From Akkermansiaceae bacterium (GTDB lineage: Bacteria; Verrucomicrobiota; Verrucomicrobiia; Verrucomicrobiales; Akkermansiaceae): a stretch of DNA of 64,000 bases. A program made the position numbers and the translations under genes. Of this stretch, positions 10,823-19,628 are shown in pieces. A model generated the notes under the pieces. That model was not told the origin of the DNA. It saw only the letters and a program-made list of their open reading frames with translations, and did not search any database. Within the stretch, counting starts at the first letter, position 1, and the number at the start of each line of letters is the position of its first letter. Location of the stretch: NCBI GenBank assembly GCA_905182405.1, contig CAJJBQ010000001.1, forward strand, positions 1,426,001 to 1,490,000, in the 5' to 3' direction.

Positions 10823-11740
10823 TTACTTTCCGGGGAACGTTGGATGGAGGCGATGGGTCCAGTCGGGGTTGAGTTCATCAGGATCATTGCTGATGATTCG
10901 TAGTTCCATATTCTGTATGCCAGGGGTTCCGTTTGGCGTGAACACTACAGGAATTTTAGCCACTTCAAGCCCTGCCAAGGTGATCGGCAAATCCGGAAGC
11001 GTCTCTCCAAAGGTAAAAGCACTGGCGTTGTCACCTGCAATGACCAGTTCGCTGATGATGAGATCATCCGTCCCCGTGTTCTGTAGGAGCAAGTTAGTCT
11101 CAGTCGAATCATCCATTCGGATGAGCGGGAATCCGCCAAATGTGCCCTTCAGGCTAGGTGGTCCGGACGCGGGCAAGCCACCTTTCACTAGTAAGGTAGC
11201 TGGATCGAATGGCCCTTCAAACGTGTAGAGGCGAAGTTCATCCAATGCCCCATTCCAGTTGACCCCGCCGCCTGCATTGACACCAATATGAATGCGCTGG
11301 GGGGCTCCGGGGGGCACCGGGCTGTTGGCTTCGAGATGGGTGGCGGAGAGTTCACCATTTACGTAGAACTCGACTGTCCCATTGTTGGCCACCACCGCGA
11401 GATGCACCCATTGGTTGAGTGTGGCATCCGTGATGGCAAACTCCCCAAAGTCGCTTTCCGCTCCGGTGGACGTGTTGCGCGCCTGGATCACATCGCCCAT
11501 TTGCACCAAACCGACCCCGTTTGGGCCACCCAGCCCAAAAATCCACGCATTATCTTGGGTGTCATTCTGCGGACGGACCCACATTTCGATGGCGTAGTTG
11601 TCAAACAAATCCACGGGAGCAAAGCTACCGTTATCCTGACGCGCTTGAAGCGGATCATCTCGCCAGTTGCCGCGTCCAGTCCAATCGACTGCTACCGTGC
11701 TGCCAGTTTTTTCGGCAGCACTACCGTGGTTGGACCAGAG
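10823..11740 (-). pseudogene. LamG-domain protein remnant, N-terminally truncated
   Basis: The minus strand is open from a TAG at 11741-11743 down to the stop at 10823. The LamG (concanavalin-like) domain already begins at the first codons (NHGSAAEKTGSTVAVDWTG), before the first usable start, a GTG at 11614. Thus there is no signal peptide and no room for a proper N-terminus. The domain continues with YAIEMWVRPQNDTQDNAWIF and FYVNGELSAT, DELRLY, then half of a choice-of-anchor repeat (LLLQNTGTDDLIISEL, RIISNDPDE), and stops abruptly. Intact homologues are long secreted proteins, often ending in PEP-CTERM. Expression from the GTG cannot be excluded. Confidence 0.55.
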
Positions 11741-11833
11741 CTAGCCCAATAATTTTGTTTTATTTGACCAAAGACCTATTCAAGAATATTTAAATAATGG
11801 TGTCGATAGTCGACTAGTGCCATCACAAGAAAC

Positions 11834-14800
11834 ATGACGAAAATGACAATGATCCAGTCAACAATGCAGATTTTAACGAGTGCAGCGGCGTTGCTCATGC
11901 TTGGAAGTATGACTGCCGGGGCGCAGGACGGCGGCTTTCTCCCCCTTTTTAACGGTAAAGATCTTAAGGGGTGGGACGGGAATCCTGAAATATGGTCGTT
12001 TAAAGACGGCGTGATCACGGGGAAAACGACTGGTCCCGATCAGCTTAAATATAATCAATTCCTGATCTGGCGGGGTGGGGAGGTGAAGAATTTTGAACTG
12101 CGGGCCAAGGTGAAGGCTGCGGGCAGCAATTCGGGCATCCAGTATCGAAGCAAAGAGCTTTCCTCCATCGGGGAATGGTCGTTGAGCGGTTACCAGTGCG
12201 ATGTTCACCCCAGAGCGGCCTTTAACGGGATGATTTATGAAGAGCGCGGTCGCGGGATCACCGCTCAGAATGGACAGGGCGTCGTCACTGACCCCGAGGG
12301 CAAGCGTTGGCTTACTGATAGGCACCAACCAGTCAAAGTCGATTCCGCGAAGTGGAATGAATACACCGTCATCGCCAAGGGCAACCACATCATCCATAAA
12401 TTGAATGGTAAAAAGACGGCTGAATTCCACGACTTTGATCAAAAGGCGCGTTCACTCAGCGGCCTCCTAGCATTTCAGATTTCAAGTAGTTTGGCAATGG
12501 AGGTCCGGATCAAAGACGTGAAGCTTAAGACTTTGCCCGACGGAGGCGTGATCGATTTCAAAAACTTCGCCATTCCCAGTGATGCCCAGGTGATCGAAAA
12601 GAAGAAGCCTGCGCCGAAGAAGGTGATTGCAGCAAAGCTCAAACAAGTGCGACCTGCCATCGGTGGGAATACGGCCACCCCAGTCGCGAACATCACCAAG
12701 CCCAAGGGCTTCAATGTCGAACTTCTTTACTCCGTCCCGGGCGGAGAACAGGGGTCCTGGGTGAACCTTTGCAACGATGATAAAGGCCGTATCTATGCCA
12801 GTGATCAATATGGTGCTCTCTATCGCTTCACGCCGCCCGCTCCGGGGGAGGAACTCAAGTCTTCCGAGGTTCAAAAACTCCCACTCGAGATCCGTGCGAT
12901 CAATGGAATGCTCTTCGCCTTCGACGCTCTCTACGTCGCCGTGAACGACTACGAGCGTAAGATGGAGAGTGGCCTCTACCGCATCACTGACAGCAATGGC
13001 GATGATGAATTGGACAAGGTCGAGAAGCTCCGTGGCATGGAAGCCCGGGGCGATCACGGTGTTCATGCCATTGTGCTCACGCCTGACAAAAAGGGTCTCT
13101 ATCTCATCTGCGGTAACAATGTTGACCCTACTGAAGCTTCACCCAATTCACCGGTGCAGGCACTTTGGAGCGATGATCATCTCCTTGCGCGCATGCCTGA
13201 CGGACGTGGCCACAACCGCGATCGTCTCGCGCCGGGTGGTATTATCTATCGCGTCGATCCCGACGGAAAAAACTTCGAGGTTTTTGCCAACGGTTTTCGC
13301 AATATTTATGATGCAGGTATCAACCATAATGGGGACCTCTTTACCTATGACGCGGACATGGAATACGACTTTAATACGCCGTGGTATCGTCCGACACGTG
13401 TGAATCATGTTGTCAGCGGTGGCGAATATGGTTGGCGCAACGGAGCTGGAAAATACCCTGAATTCTACGTCGATAATCTTCCTGCAACTCTCAATATCGG
13501 ACCTGGTTCACCCACCGGAACAACCTTTGGATACGGAGCTAAGTTTCCTGCCAAGTATCAGAATGCCTTCTACGTCCTTGATTGGAGTTGGGGTAAAATC
13601 TATGCCGTTCACCTGATGCCTGATGGGGCCAGTTACACTGCGACCAAAGAGGAATTCGTCACAGGCGGACCGCTTCCTGTTACCGATGCGATCATCCACC
13701 CTGATGGCGCGATGTATTTCGCGATCGGAGGACGTCGGGTGCAGTCCGGTCTTTACCGCGTGACGTACAGTGGTGAAGAAAGCACTGCGCAAGTGAAGCC
13801 TCAGCCCGCCAAGCTTTCGCTACACGAACTTCGCCAGAGCCTCGAAGTCTTCCATGGTAAACAGGATTCAAAAGCTGTCGCAACCGCATGGCCGCACCTC
13901 GGTCATCAGGACCGCTTCATCCGTGCCGCTGCGCGCACTGCTTTGGAACATCAGCCAGTCGCTGAGTGGAAGAAAAAAGCTCTGGCAGAAACAAATGTCA
14001 GCGTCCAACTTGAAGCGTTGCTCGCCCTCACTCGTGTCGAAGGTTCAAAGAAAGAATCGGCTACCCGTGACGCGATCTTTGCCGCGCTTCTTAAGCACAA
14101 CTATGGCAAGCTGGCACCAGAGCAGCGCCTCTCGTATGCCCGTCTCATACAGATCGACCTCAAGCGCTTTGGTGATCCCGATGAAGCCACTTTGGCTGCC
14201 ATTGCGGCGAAGCTCGATGCAGCCTATCCGGCGGATTCCTTTGAAGAAAACTGGCTCCTTACCGAAACTCTGGCCTACTTGCAGGCTCCTAACACAGCGG
14301 CCAAAGCGATGGCTCTCATCCAAGCTGCACCAAGTCAGGAACCCCAGATGGAATATGCCCGCAGTCTGCGATTCCTAAAAACTGGGTGGACCAGCGATCT
14401 TCGCAAAGAGCAACTCGAGTGGTTTCTTAAAGCAGCCAATTACAATGGCGGAGCGAGCTTTACCAAGTTTATCGAATTCATTCGTAATGACTCGCTTGCT
14501 ACCTTCACTGATGCTGAGAAAAAAGAACATGCCACACTCATCGCCAAGAAGGCTGAGAGGAAGAGTGCGATCGAACTTTCCGGAGCGATCTTTGCCGGCC
14601 GCACGCCGACGATGTGGAAGTTGGAAGATCTCAGTGAAGCCGCGAAGAACGGCATGAAGGGGCGTGATTTTGTAAGAGGAAAAAAGATGTTTGCCGCCTC
14701 TGCTTGTTACGCCTGTCACCGCTTTGGAAATGCTGGTGGCATGACAGGGCCAGATCTCACCGGTGCGGGTGGTCGCTACAGTCCGCACGATTTCCTCGAC

Positions 14801-15109
14801 CAAATCATTAACCCGAGCAAGGAGATTAACGAGCAGTTCGCTCCGATTGTTGTCACCCGTAAAAACGGCGAAACCCTCAGCGGAGTGGTGGTGAATCTCA
14901 GCGGAGACAATGTGACCATCAACACCGACCTGAGTGATCCCAACCAGCGCGTTAATGTTGATCGTAAGACCGTGGAAACCATCGAGCCGAGCAAAGTCTC
15001 CATGATGCCGCCTAACCTCCTGATGATGCTCACTAAGGATGAAATTCTCGACCTCGTCGCCTACGTCCTCAGTGCTGGTGATAAAAACCATGTTGCGTTT
15101 AAGAAGTAG
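11834..15109 (+). CDS. DUF1080-propeller-HEAT-cytochrome c fusion (PVC-type dehydrogenase-like)
   Basis: A 1091-residue exported protein joining modules usually found apart. The signal peptide ends near AGAQDGG (about residue 31). DUF1080 is complete at about 35-235 (FNGKDLKGWDG, SGIQYRS, SGYQCDV, WNEYTVIAKGNHI). A glucose/sorbosone dehydrogenase-like beta-propeller covers about 285-650 (SDQYGALYRF, NGLRN-like ANGFRNIYDAGIN, SGGEYGWRNGAGK, YVLDWSWGKIYAV). Helical HEAT-like repeats span about 670-930. The C-terminal haem domain (about 940-1085) has CYACH (Cys958, Cys961, His962), then GGMTGPDLTGAGGRY and INPSKEIN, the TIGR02603-type signature. Oxidation of a sugar with electron transfer through the haem is an inference from the domains. 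It stands alone. Confidence 0.85.
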   Translation: MTKMTMIQSTMQILTSAAALLMLGSMTAGAQDGGFLPLFNGKDLKGWDGNPEIWSFKDGVITGKTTGPDQLKYNQFLIWRGGEVKNFELRAKVKAAGSNSGIQYRSKELSSIGEWSLSGYQCDVHPRAAFNGMIYEERGRGITAQNGQGVVTDPEGKRWLTDRHQPVKVDSAKWNEYTVIAKGNHIIHKLNGKKTAEFHDFDQKARSLSGLLAFQISSSLAMEVRIKDVKLKTLPDGGVIDFKNFAIPSDAQVIEKKKPAPKKVIAAKLKQVRPAIGGNTATPVANITKPKGFNVELLYSVPGGEQGSWVNLCNDDKGRIYASDQYGALYRFTPPAPGEELKSSEVQKLPLEIRAINGMLFAFDALYVAVNDYERKMESGLYRITDSNGDDELDKVEKLRGMEARGDHGVHAIVLTPDKKGLYLICGNNVDPTEASPNSPVQALWSDDHLLARMPDGRGHNRDRLAPGGIIYRVDPDGKNFEVFANGFRNIYDAGINHNGDLFTYDADMEYDFNTPWYRPTRVNHVVSGGEYGWRNGAGKYPEFYVDNLPATLNIGPGSPTGTTFGYGAKFPAKYQNAFYVLDWSWGKIYAVHLMPDGASYTATKEEFVTGGPLPVTDAIIHPDGAMYFAIGGRRVQSGLYRVTYSGEESTAQVKPQPAKLSLHELRQSLEVFHGKQDSKAVATAWPHLGHQDRFIRAAARTALEHQPVAEWKKKALAETNVSVQLEALLALTRVEGSKKESATRDAIFAALLKHNYGKLAPEQRLSYARLIQIDLKRFGDPDEATLAAIAAKLDAAYPADSFEENWLLTETLAYLQAPNTAAKAMALIQAAPSQEPQMEYARSLRFLKTGWTSDLRKEQLEWFLKAANYNGGASFTKFIEFIRNDSLATFTDAEKKEHATLIAKKAERKSAIELSGAIFAGRTPTMWKLEDLSEAAKNGMKGRDFVRGKKMFAASACYACHRFGNAGGMTGPDLTGAGGRYSPHDFLDQIINPSKEINEQFAPIVVTRKNGETLSGVVVNLSGDNVTINTDLSDPNQRVNVDRKTVETIEPSKVSMMPPNLLMMLTKDEILDLVAYVLSAGDKNHVAFKK

Positions 15110-15668
15110 ATGGATTCCAACTATTCAAAGTTTATAAAATGACTTATCATTAGGACTGAGCGCCCGGTTTGCAGACAAGGCGATCGCTTTGATCAAGAGC
15201 CCGGTCAAGGAGGCGGAGTGATCCTTCGATTCCCTATAGATAGGGAACCCTCGGCTGGCGAGGTGCTCTTTAGCGAGTGAGCTATTCACCCTGCAATCAG
15301 GGATGACCGAGGGCCATCCTTTTTCGGCGGTATCTTCCTAAGATCCCGCATAAACCTCCAGATTGTAATGATAGGGGCGTTCGAGATTGATCATCAGAGC
15401 AACACGCCTCTGTTTGGTTATTGAGGTGATTGCGGCTAACGATTTTCTTAATCCCTTGCCGCCCCCTGAAGTTCCTTCTTATAAAATATTCTGAGGAGGG
15501 TTTTCCAAGGAGGGCGCGATTGAGGTCTCGCTGGAAGGGGGCTGGTTAGAGGAAGGATTTCAGCTGACAATGGGAGAACTCCTCTTCGCCAACGTGTCCC
15601 GTTTAGAAGAGCCATGTCTTCGGATTTCGGTTTGTCTCTTCAAGGCAAAGTAATTATCCTAGAATTAA
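15110..15668. other. Intergenic stretch with one short perfect palindrome
   Basis: About 560 bases without a recognised gene on either strand. The only structure seen is a perfect 8-base inverted repeat with a 2-base centre at 15230-15247. No T-run follows it. Confidence 0.5.
15230..15247. repeat. Perfect inverted repeat TTCCCTAT-AG-ATAGGGAA
   Basis: The two 8-base arms are perfect complements around a 2-base centre. A loop of two bases makes an RNA hairpin less likely than a dimeric protein site, but there is no further support. Confidence 0.4.
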
Positions 15669-17705
15669 ATGCAAATGAGCGAGCGTCCTTCTACAAGACA
15701 AATGATGATTTCATTGATTGTCTTACTTGGGGCATCTTCCATCGCTCTGGCCGAGACCGTTGCACGAAAGTGGAATGAAGAGAACCTTGCCGCAATCCGG
15801 CTCGACTTCCCCGCACCCACCGTTCACGCCCGTAATCTCTTCCATCTCTCCGCTGCGATGTGGGACGCCTGGGCTGCTTATGACCCCGCCACCATCGGCT
15901 ATCTTCATAATGAACCTGCCCTCGTTCCGGACGGATCCACCCTTGCAGAAGCTCGTGAGCAAGCGATCAGCTTCGCTGCCTGCCGCATCTTGAAACATCG
16001 CTATGCTCTTTCAGTAAATGCCACCACTACCCTGCCTGCTCTCAATGACCTCATGACAGCACTGGGATATGACGGCGCCGAAACCTCCACAGTCGGCGAA
16101 TCACCTGCTGCCGTCGGAAACCGGATTGCGGCCGCCATCATCAACTACGGAGCAGGAGACGGGGCTAACGAGAGCACGGCTCCCGGTTACACCGACGACA
16201 CCGGATATTCCTCGGTAAACTCACCTCTGATTCTCAGCACCAACGACACAGCATCACAATACCCGAACGGGTGGTCGAATCTCAACCGATGGCAACCCCT
16301 GGCCTTCAACGTGGCTTTCACCCAAAACGGACAGATTGCCGCAAAAGTCCAAAAATTCGTCAGCCCCCAGTGGGGAAGGGTGAAAGGCTTTGGCCTTTAT
16401 TCCTTCGACCAGACCACCGAGGGCCTCTTCTTCGATCCCGGCGCCCCCCCCAAACTCGACGGAACGGGAGATCTCGCATACAAGAACAACGCCGTCGAGG
16501 TTCTGGAATACTCAGCACTCCTCGACCCAGCCGATCCCGCAGCGATCAATCTCTCCCCCTCAGCCCGGGGAAACAATCCGCTCGGTACCAATGACGGAAT
16601 CGGTCATCCCATCAATCCAGTCACGGGAGTTTCCTATCCTGACAATATTGTCCGACATGCCGACTTTGGCCGCTGCGCCGCAGAGTATTGGGCCGATGGT
16701 CCGGAGTCGGAAACCCCGCCGGGACATTGGAATCTCGTCGCTAATGACGTCACCGATGCCATTCTGGCAGACCCCTCACTTGCGCTCCGAATTTCCAACA
16801 CCGGCCCCGTAGTAGAGACTCTGGAATGGGAGTTGAAACTTTACCTCGCCCTAAACGCCGCCCTTCACAACACCGCCGTTGCGGTTTGGGGAGTGAAGGA
16901 GCACTATGACTACGTCCGCCCCATTTCCGCGATCCGATTCCTCGGACGACGCGGTGACCTGCCCCTCGTCCCCGGGCTGGTGGAGCAGGTGACCTCCGCG
17001 ACTGCTAATACCTACCACAGCCACCTCTCCTTCGACCTCGGTGAAATCGCCGTCTACACATGGCCAGGCGAACCGGATGACCCGGAAACCGAAGCAGGCG
17101 GTCGCGCATGGATCCTGGCCGAGGCATGGCTACCCTACCAAAGAGACGCCTTTGTGACCCCGGCCTTCGCTGGATACGTTTCTGGCCACTCGGCCTTCAG
17201 TCGGGCTGCTGCCGAAGTCATGACCCTGATCACCGGCACTCCGTATTTTCCCGGAGGGGTTTTTTCCCACACCATTCCGGCGGGTGGACTTCGATTCGAA
17301 GCAGGTCCGACCAACGACGTCTCCCTGCAATGGGCCACCTATTACGATGCGGCCGACGAAGCAGGAGAATCACGACTCTACGGCGGGATTCATGTCTCTC
17401 CTGATGATGGACCTGGCCGGATCATGGGCTCCGCAATCGGACAAAGCGCCTTCGCTCACGCCGAAAAGTTCTGGGATGGTTCCATTATTAAAAATACTCC
17501 CATCACCCTCGCCGCAAATGGCGAAGTGATTTGCCAAACCGTCCCTGGATATCACTACACTCTGGAAAGCGGTATCGACCTGGGCTCTTTCCCTGTGATC
17601 GAAGCCACTCCCGGTATCGCTACAGGCCATCTCGAGACCTTGGCCGTCCCCATCACCGATCCCAGTCGATTTTTCCGGATGAGAATCATCGCTCCGCAGC
17701 GGTAA
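15669..17705 (+). CDS. Secreted vanadium-dependent haloperoxidase / PAP2-type phosphatase
   Basis: A 678-residue exported enzyme; the ATG at 15669 gives a signal peptide at about 10-29, and the ATG at 15675 is equally possible. The full vanadium haloperoxidase/PAP2 signature is present: K-x6-R-P in VKEHYDYVRPIS (Lys410, Arg417), SGH in YVSGHSAFSR (His507) and S-R-x5-H-x3-D in SRLYGGIHVSPDD (Ser568, Arg569, His575, Asp579). These residues bind vanadate or phosphate in the family. The last 60 residues form a small beta module (LESGIDLG, PSRFFRMRI) common at the ends of verrucomicrobial exoproteins. Halide oxidation versus phosphatase activity cannot be decided from sequence. No neighbour suggests a pathway. 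Confidence 0.85.
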   Translation: MQMSERPSTRQMMISLIVLLGASSIALAETVARKWNEENLAAIRLDFPAPTVHARNLFHLSAAMWDAWAAYDPATIGYLHNEPALVPDGSTLAEAREQAISFAACRILKHRYALSVNATTTLPALNDLMTALGYDGAETSTVGESPAAVGNRIAAAIINYGAGDGANESTAPGYTDDTGYSSVNSPLILSTNDTASQYPNGWSNLNRWQPLAFNVAFTQNGQIAAKVQKFVSPQWGRVKGFGLYSFDQTTEGLFFDPGAPPKLDGTGDLAYKNNAVEVLEYSALLDPADPAAINLSPSARGNNPLGTNDGIGHPINPVTGVSYPDNIVRHADFGRCAAEYWADGPESETPPGHWNLVANDVTDAILADPSLALRISNTGPVVETLEWELKLYLALNAALHNTAVAVWGVKEHYDYVRPISAIRFLGRRGDLPLVPGLVEQVTSATANTYHSHLSFDLGEIAVYTWPGEPDDPETEAGGRAWILAEAWLPYQRDAFVTPAFAGYVSGHSAFSRAAAEVMTLITGTPYFPGGVFSHTIPAGGLRFEAGPTNDVSLQWATYYDAADEAGESRLYGGIHVSPDDGPGRIMGSAIGQSAFAHAEKFWDGSIIKNTPITLAANGEVICQTVPGYHYTLESGIDLGSFPVIEATPGIATGHLETLAVPITDPSRFFRMRIIAPQR

Positions 17706-18033
17706 CCTCAAAAGTCCTAGCAGTCTATCTCTCTTCGGCCTCTGCATTCTTTGCTTCCTGATTGCCTTCTGCTAAGCTAGCTCGGAAGAGCATCTGGCTC
17801 TTTCTACCTCCGCAAAGCGCTAGAATTGAGAAATTTAAAGTAGACATTTGACTCTTCTGTTTTGCGGAGGGGCTTTGAGCAAAGCCTTTCCGAGATTACG
17901 ACGAAACGAGGGTTGGCAGAATGAGGCGATTGTTGGAAAGCCTTTGTTAACGTGACTGGCATTCCTACGCAGCGGTTGAGGCTGATAAACCTAAGTCCCC
18001 CAGAGTGAGGGGCCGGTTGCCAGGCTCTTCGGC
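17706..18033. other. Intergenic stretch, nothing recognised
   Basis: About 330 bases downstream of the haloperoxidase gene. No gene, repeat or terminator was seen that could be supported. Confidence 0.45.
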
Positions 18034-18186
18034 ATGAGCGCCAAGACGATCAAACGCTACGATCATTATTTTCCCTGCTTGCCGGAGGGAAAACTGGTGT
18101 CCCACTACATCTATGATATTCAGGCGAATATCAGTTACGTGACTATCGGGCGAGCGCTGAAACGAGCTCTCTTGCCCGCTCTTTAA
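18034..18186 (+). CDS. Possible 50-residue hypothetical protein or gene fragment
   Basis: A short frame from an ATG at 18034 to a TAA at 18184-18186 reads with sensible composition: MSAKTIKRYDHYFPCLPEGK, then LVSHYIYDIQANISYV and IGRALKRALLPAL. It has no signal peptide or membrane segment and no family I recognise. No clear ribosome binding site is present. The frame stays open a little upstream, so it may be the tail of a decayed gene. It points towards the PEP-CTERM gene terminator. Confidence 0.2.
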   Translation: MSAKTIKRYDHYFPCLPEGKLVSHYIYDIQANISYVTIGRALKRALLPAL

Positions 18187-18220
18187 AAGTCGAAAGTGGT
18201 GTTGCCGCCGACAGCCACAG

Positions 18221-18254
18221 AAAAGAGCCAGCGCCTCGCGGCACCGGCTCTTTA
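18221..18254 (-). terminator. Rho-independent terminator of the PEP-CTERM gene
   Basis: The minus-strand RNA forms a hairpin with outer arms AAAGAGCC/GGCTCTTT and a further inner GC-rich paired segment with one mismatch, followed by TTTTCTG. It lies 37 bases past the stop of the PEP-CTERM gene. Confidence 0.75.
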
Positions 18255-18290
18255 AAAGTCTTGGTATTCGACTTGTCCTGACTCCCGCTA

Positions 18291-19091
18291 CTAGCGGTTG
18301 CGGCGAAGGAACATTGCTCCGAGTCCGCCCACGAGGAGTATCGCAGAAGAAGGTTCAGGAATGGCGTCGAGTTGGAATCCGTTGATCCCCCAGATTTGAG
18401 AGTGCACAGCTCCTCCGGAATACGGAGCGAAACGAAGGACATCGGCGCCGGTTGCGGTGAAATCGAAGGAGTAAACAGACGGAAGACTGAATGCGTCCGG
18501 TCCAGATTCCCGAAGGGCACCCGAATCTGGGTTACCGCCTGTGCTACTGTCGGTCATTACTCCGTCAGCCAACTTACCCCAGTCCGCTCCGCCGTTTGGG
18601 GAGCCCCAGGCTGCGAATGTACCGTGCACGTTTTCTGTGTCGTGGTGAAGAGATTTCCAGTTATAAACCTGACCTGGAGTAAGCCCGGTAAAACTTAGAG
18701 TCATGTAGGAAGGCGTTCCTGTGGTTCCATCCCAGTTTCCGTTACCCCCGTTCCCTGCACGGGTATCCGTTCCGAGAAAGTCGGTGACTAGGTTGAGGTC
18801 GCCGCTAGCGTTGTCCCATTGATTGTCGTTACCCGCACCGCGATCGATCATCTGCTGGACCCGGCGGTCTGATGTATTTGGCCACGCTGGGGTGACAGAA
18901 ATGTCGCCAAAGGTTTGGGTGGTAAAATCAGCAGCTACCTCGTGGCCAGCGTCATAGCTGCTCCAGCCTTCCTGTGGATGAGGACCACCATCCTGGCTAG
19001 TGGAGTTAAAATCGACTCGGAGCGCGATGACTCCAAAACTGGTGGCGGTAGCAAGAGACGATACGAGACCGCCAAGAATAAGTTTTTTCAT
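18291..19091 (-). CDS. PEP-CTERM sorting-domain secreted protein
   Basis: A 266-residue exported protein with a signal peptide (MKKLILGGLVSSLATATSF) and a clear C-terminal PEP-CTERM sorting tag: the PEP motif in IPEPSSA, a hydrophobic span (ILLVGGLGAMF) and a basic end (LRRNR). Proteins with this tag are processed by an exosortase and placed on the surface or in the exopolymer matrix. No exosortase gene is in the window. The body is rich in Gly, Asn and Thr and looks like a beta-sandwich (YMTLSFTGLTPGQVYNWKSL, YSFDFTATGADVLRFAPYSG). Function unknown. It is a single-gene unit with its own terminator. Confidence 0.85.
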   Translation of the reverse strand: MKKLILGGLVSSLATATSFGVIALRVDFNSTSQDGGPHPQEGWSSYDAGHEVAADFTTQTFGDISVTPAWPNTSDRRVQQMIDRGAGNDNQWDNASGDLNLVTDFLGTDTRAGNGGNGNWDGTTGTPSYMTLSFTGLTPGQVYNWKSLHHDTENVHGTFAAWGSPNGGADWGKLADGVMTDSSTGGNPDSGALRESGPDAFSLPSVYSFDFTATGADVLRFAPYSGGAVHSQIWGINGFQLDAIPEPSSAILLVGGLGAMFLRRNR

Positions 19092-19628
19092 GATGTGGTA
19101 GTTGATAGGGTTCTTTTATAGACCAAATACTGCGTTGCCGCAGCCTTTCTGTATTGCAGATCTGGCATCTAAATCAAATCCAGCGATCGACTGCAAGTGC
19201 AAAATGCAACTTCGAGGACTAGGTGGACCCTTCTAACCGAGGGCGCTCTCCAGCGCCCTAAGCCCGCTGATGGAAACTACGTGCCAGAAAGAAAAACCGC
19301 ACCAGAAGCCATCACAGAATATTTCTTAAGCTATTAAAAATCCTACCTAGGCGGTGGGCTCGACCCAGCAATGAACACACTCACTTCCTAAGATTGGCGC
19401 TTTCTTTTTGCTTTCAGGCCACCTGAATCAGTGATTTGGATCAGGAAGATGATCCGCAATTACCCCAATCATATGAAGTTGGGTTATAATTGGCGCTGCT
19501 GCCGCATCACCAATTGCAATGTTCCTCATCCGGCTAATGCAGGCGAGGTGGCTGGTCCAGCCAGGTAGAGCATCGTCCACATAAAACTCGTTAACTGATT
19601 AATTTTGAGTAATCTAGAAAGTTTATTA
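19092..19628. other. Intergenic stretch with one GC-rich hairpin
   Basis: About 540 bases between two minus-strand genes. It presumably holds the PEP-CTERM gene promoter next to 19092. A hairpin lies at 19240-19259. No gene was recognised. Confidence 0.45.
19240..19259. repeat. GC-rich stem-loop, 8-base perfect arms
   Basis: AGGGCGCT and AGCGCCCT flank a 4-base loop (CTCC). No T-run follows on either strand, so it is not a standard terminator. Confidence 0.45.

Noticed and set aside
15110..15668. Possible decayed gene in the spacer before the haloperoxidase
   Set aside because: Short frames contain stops and no family motif could be read on either strand.
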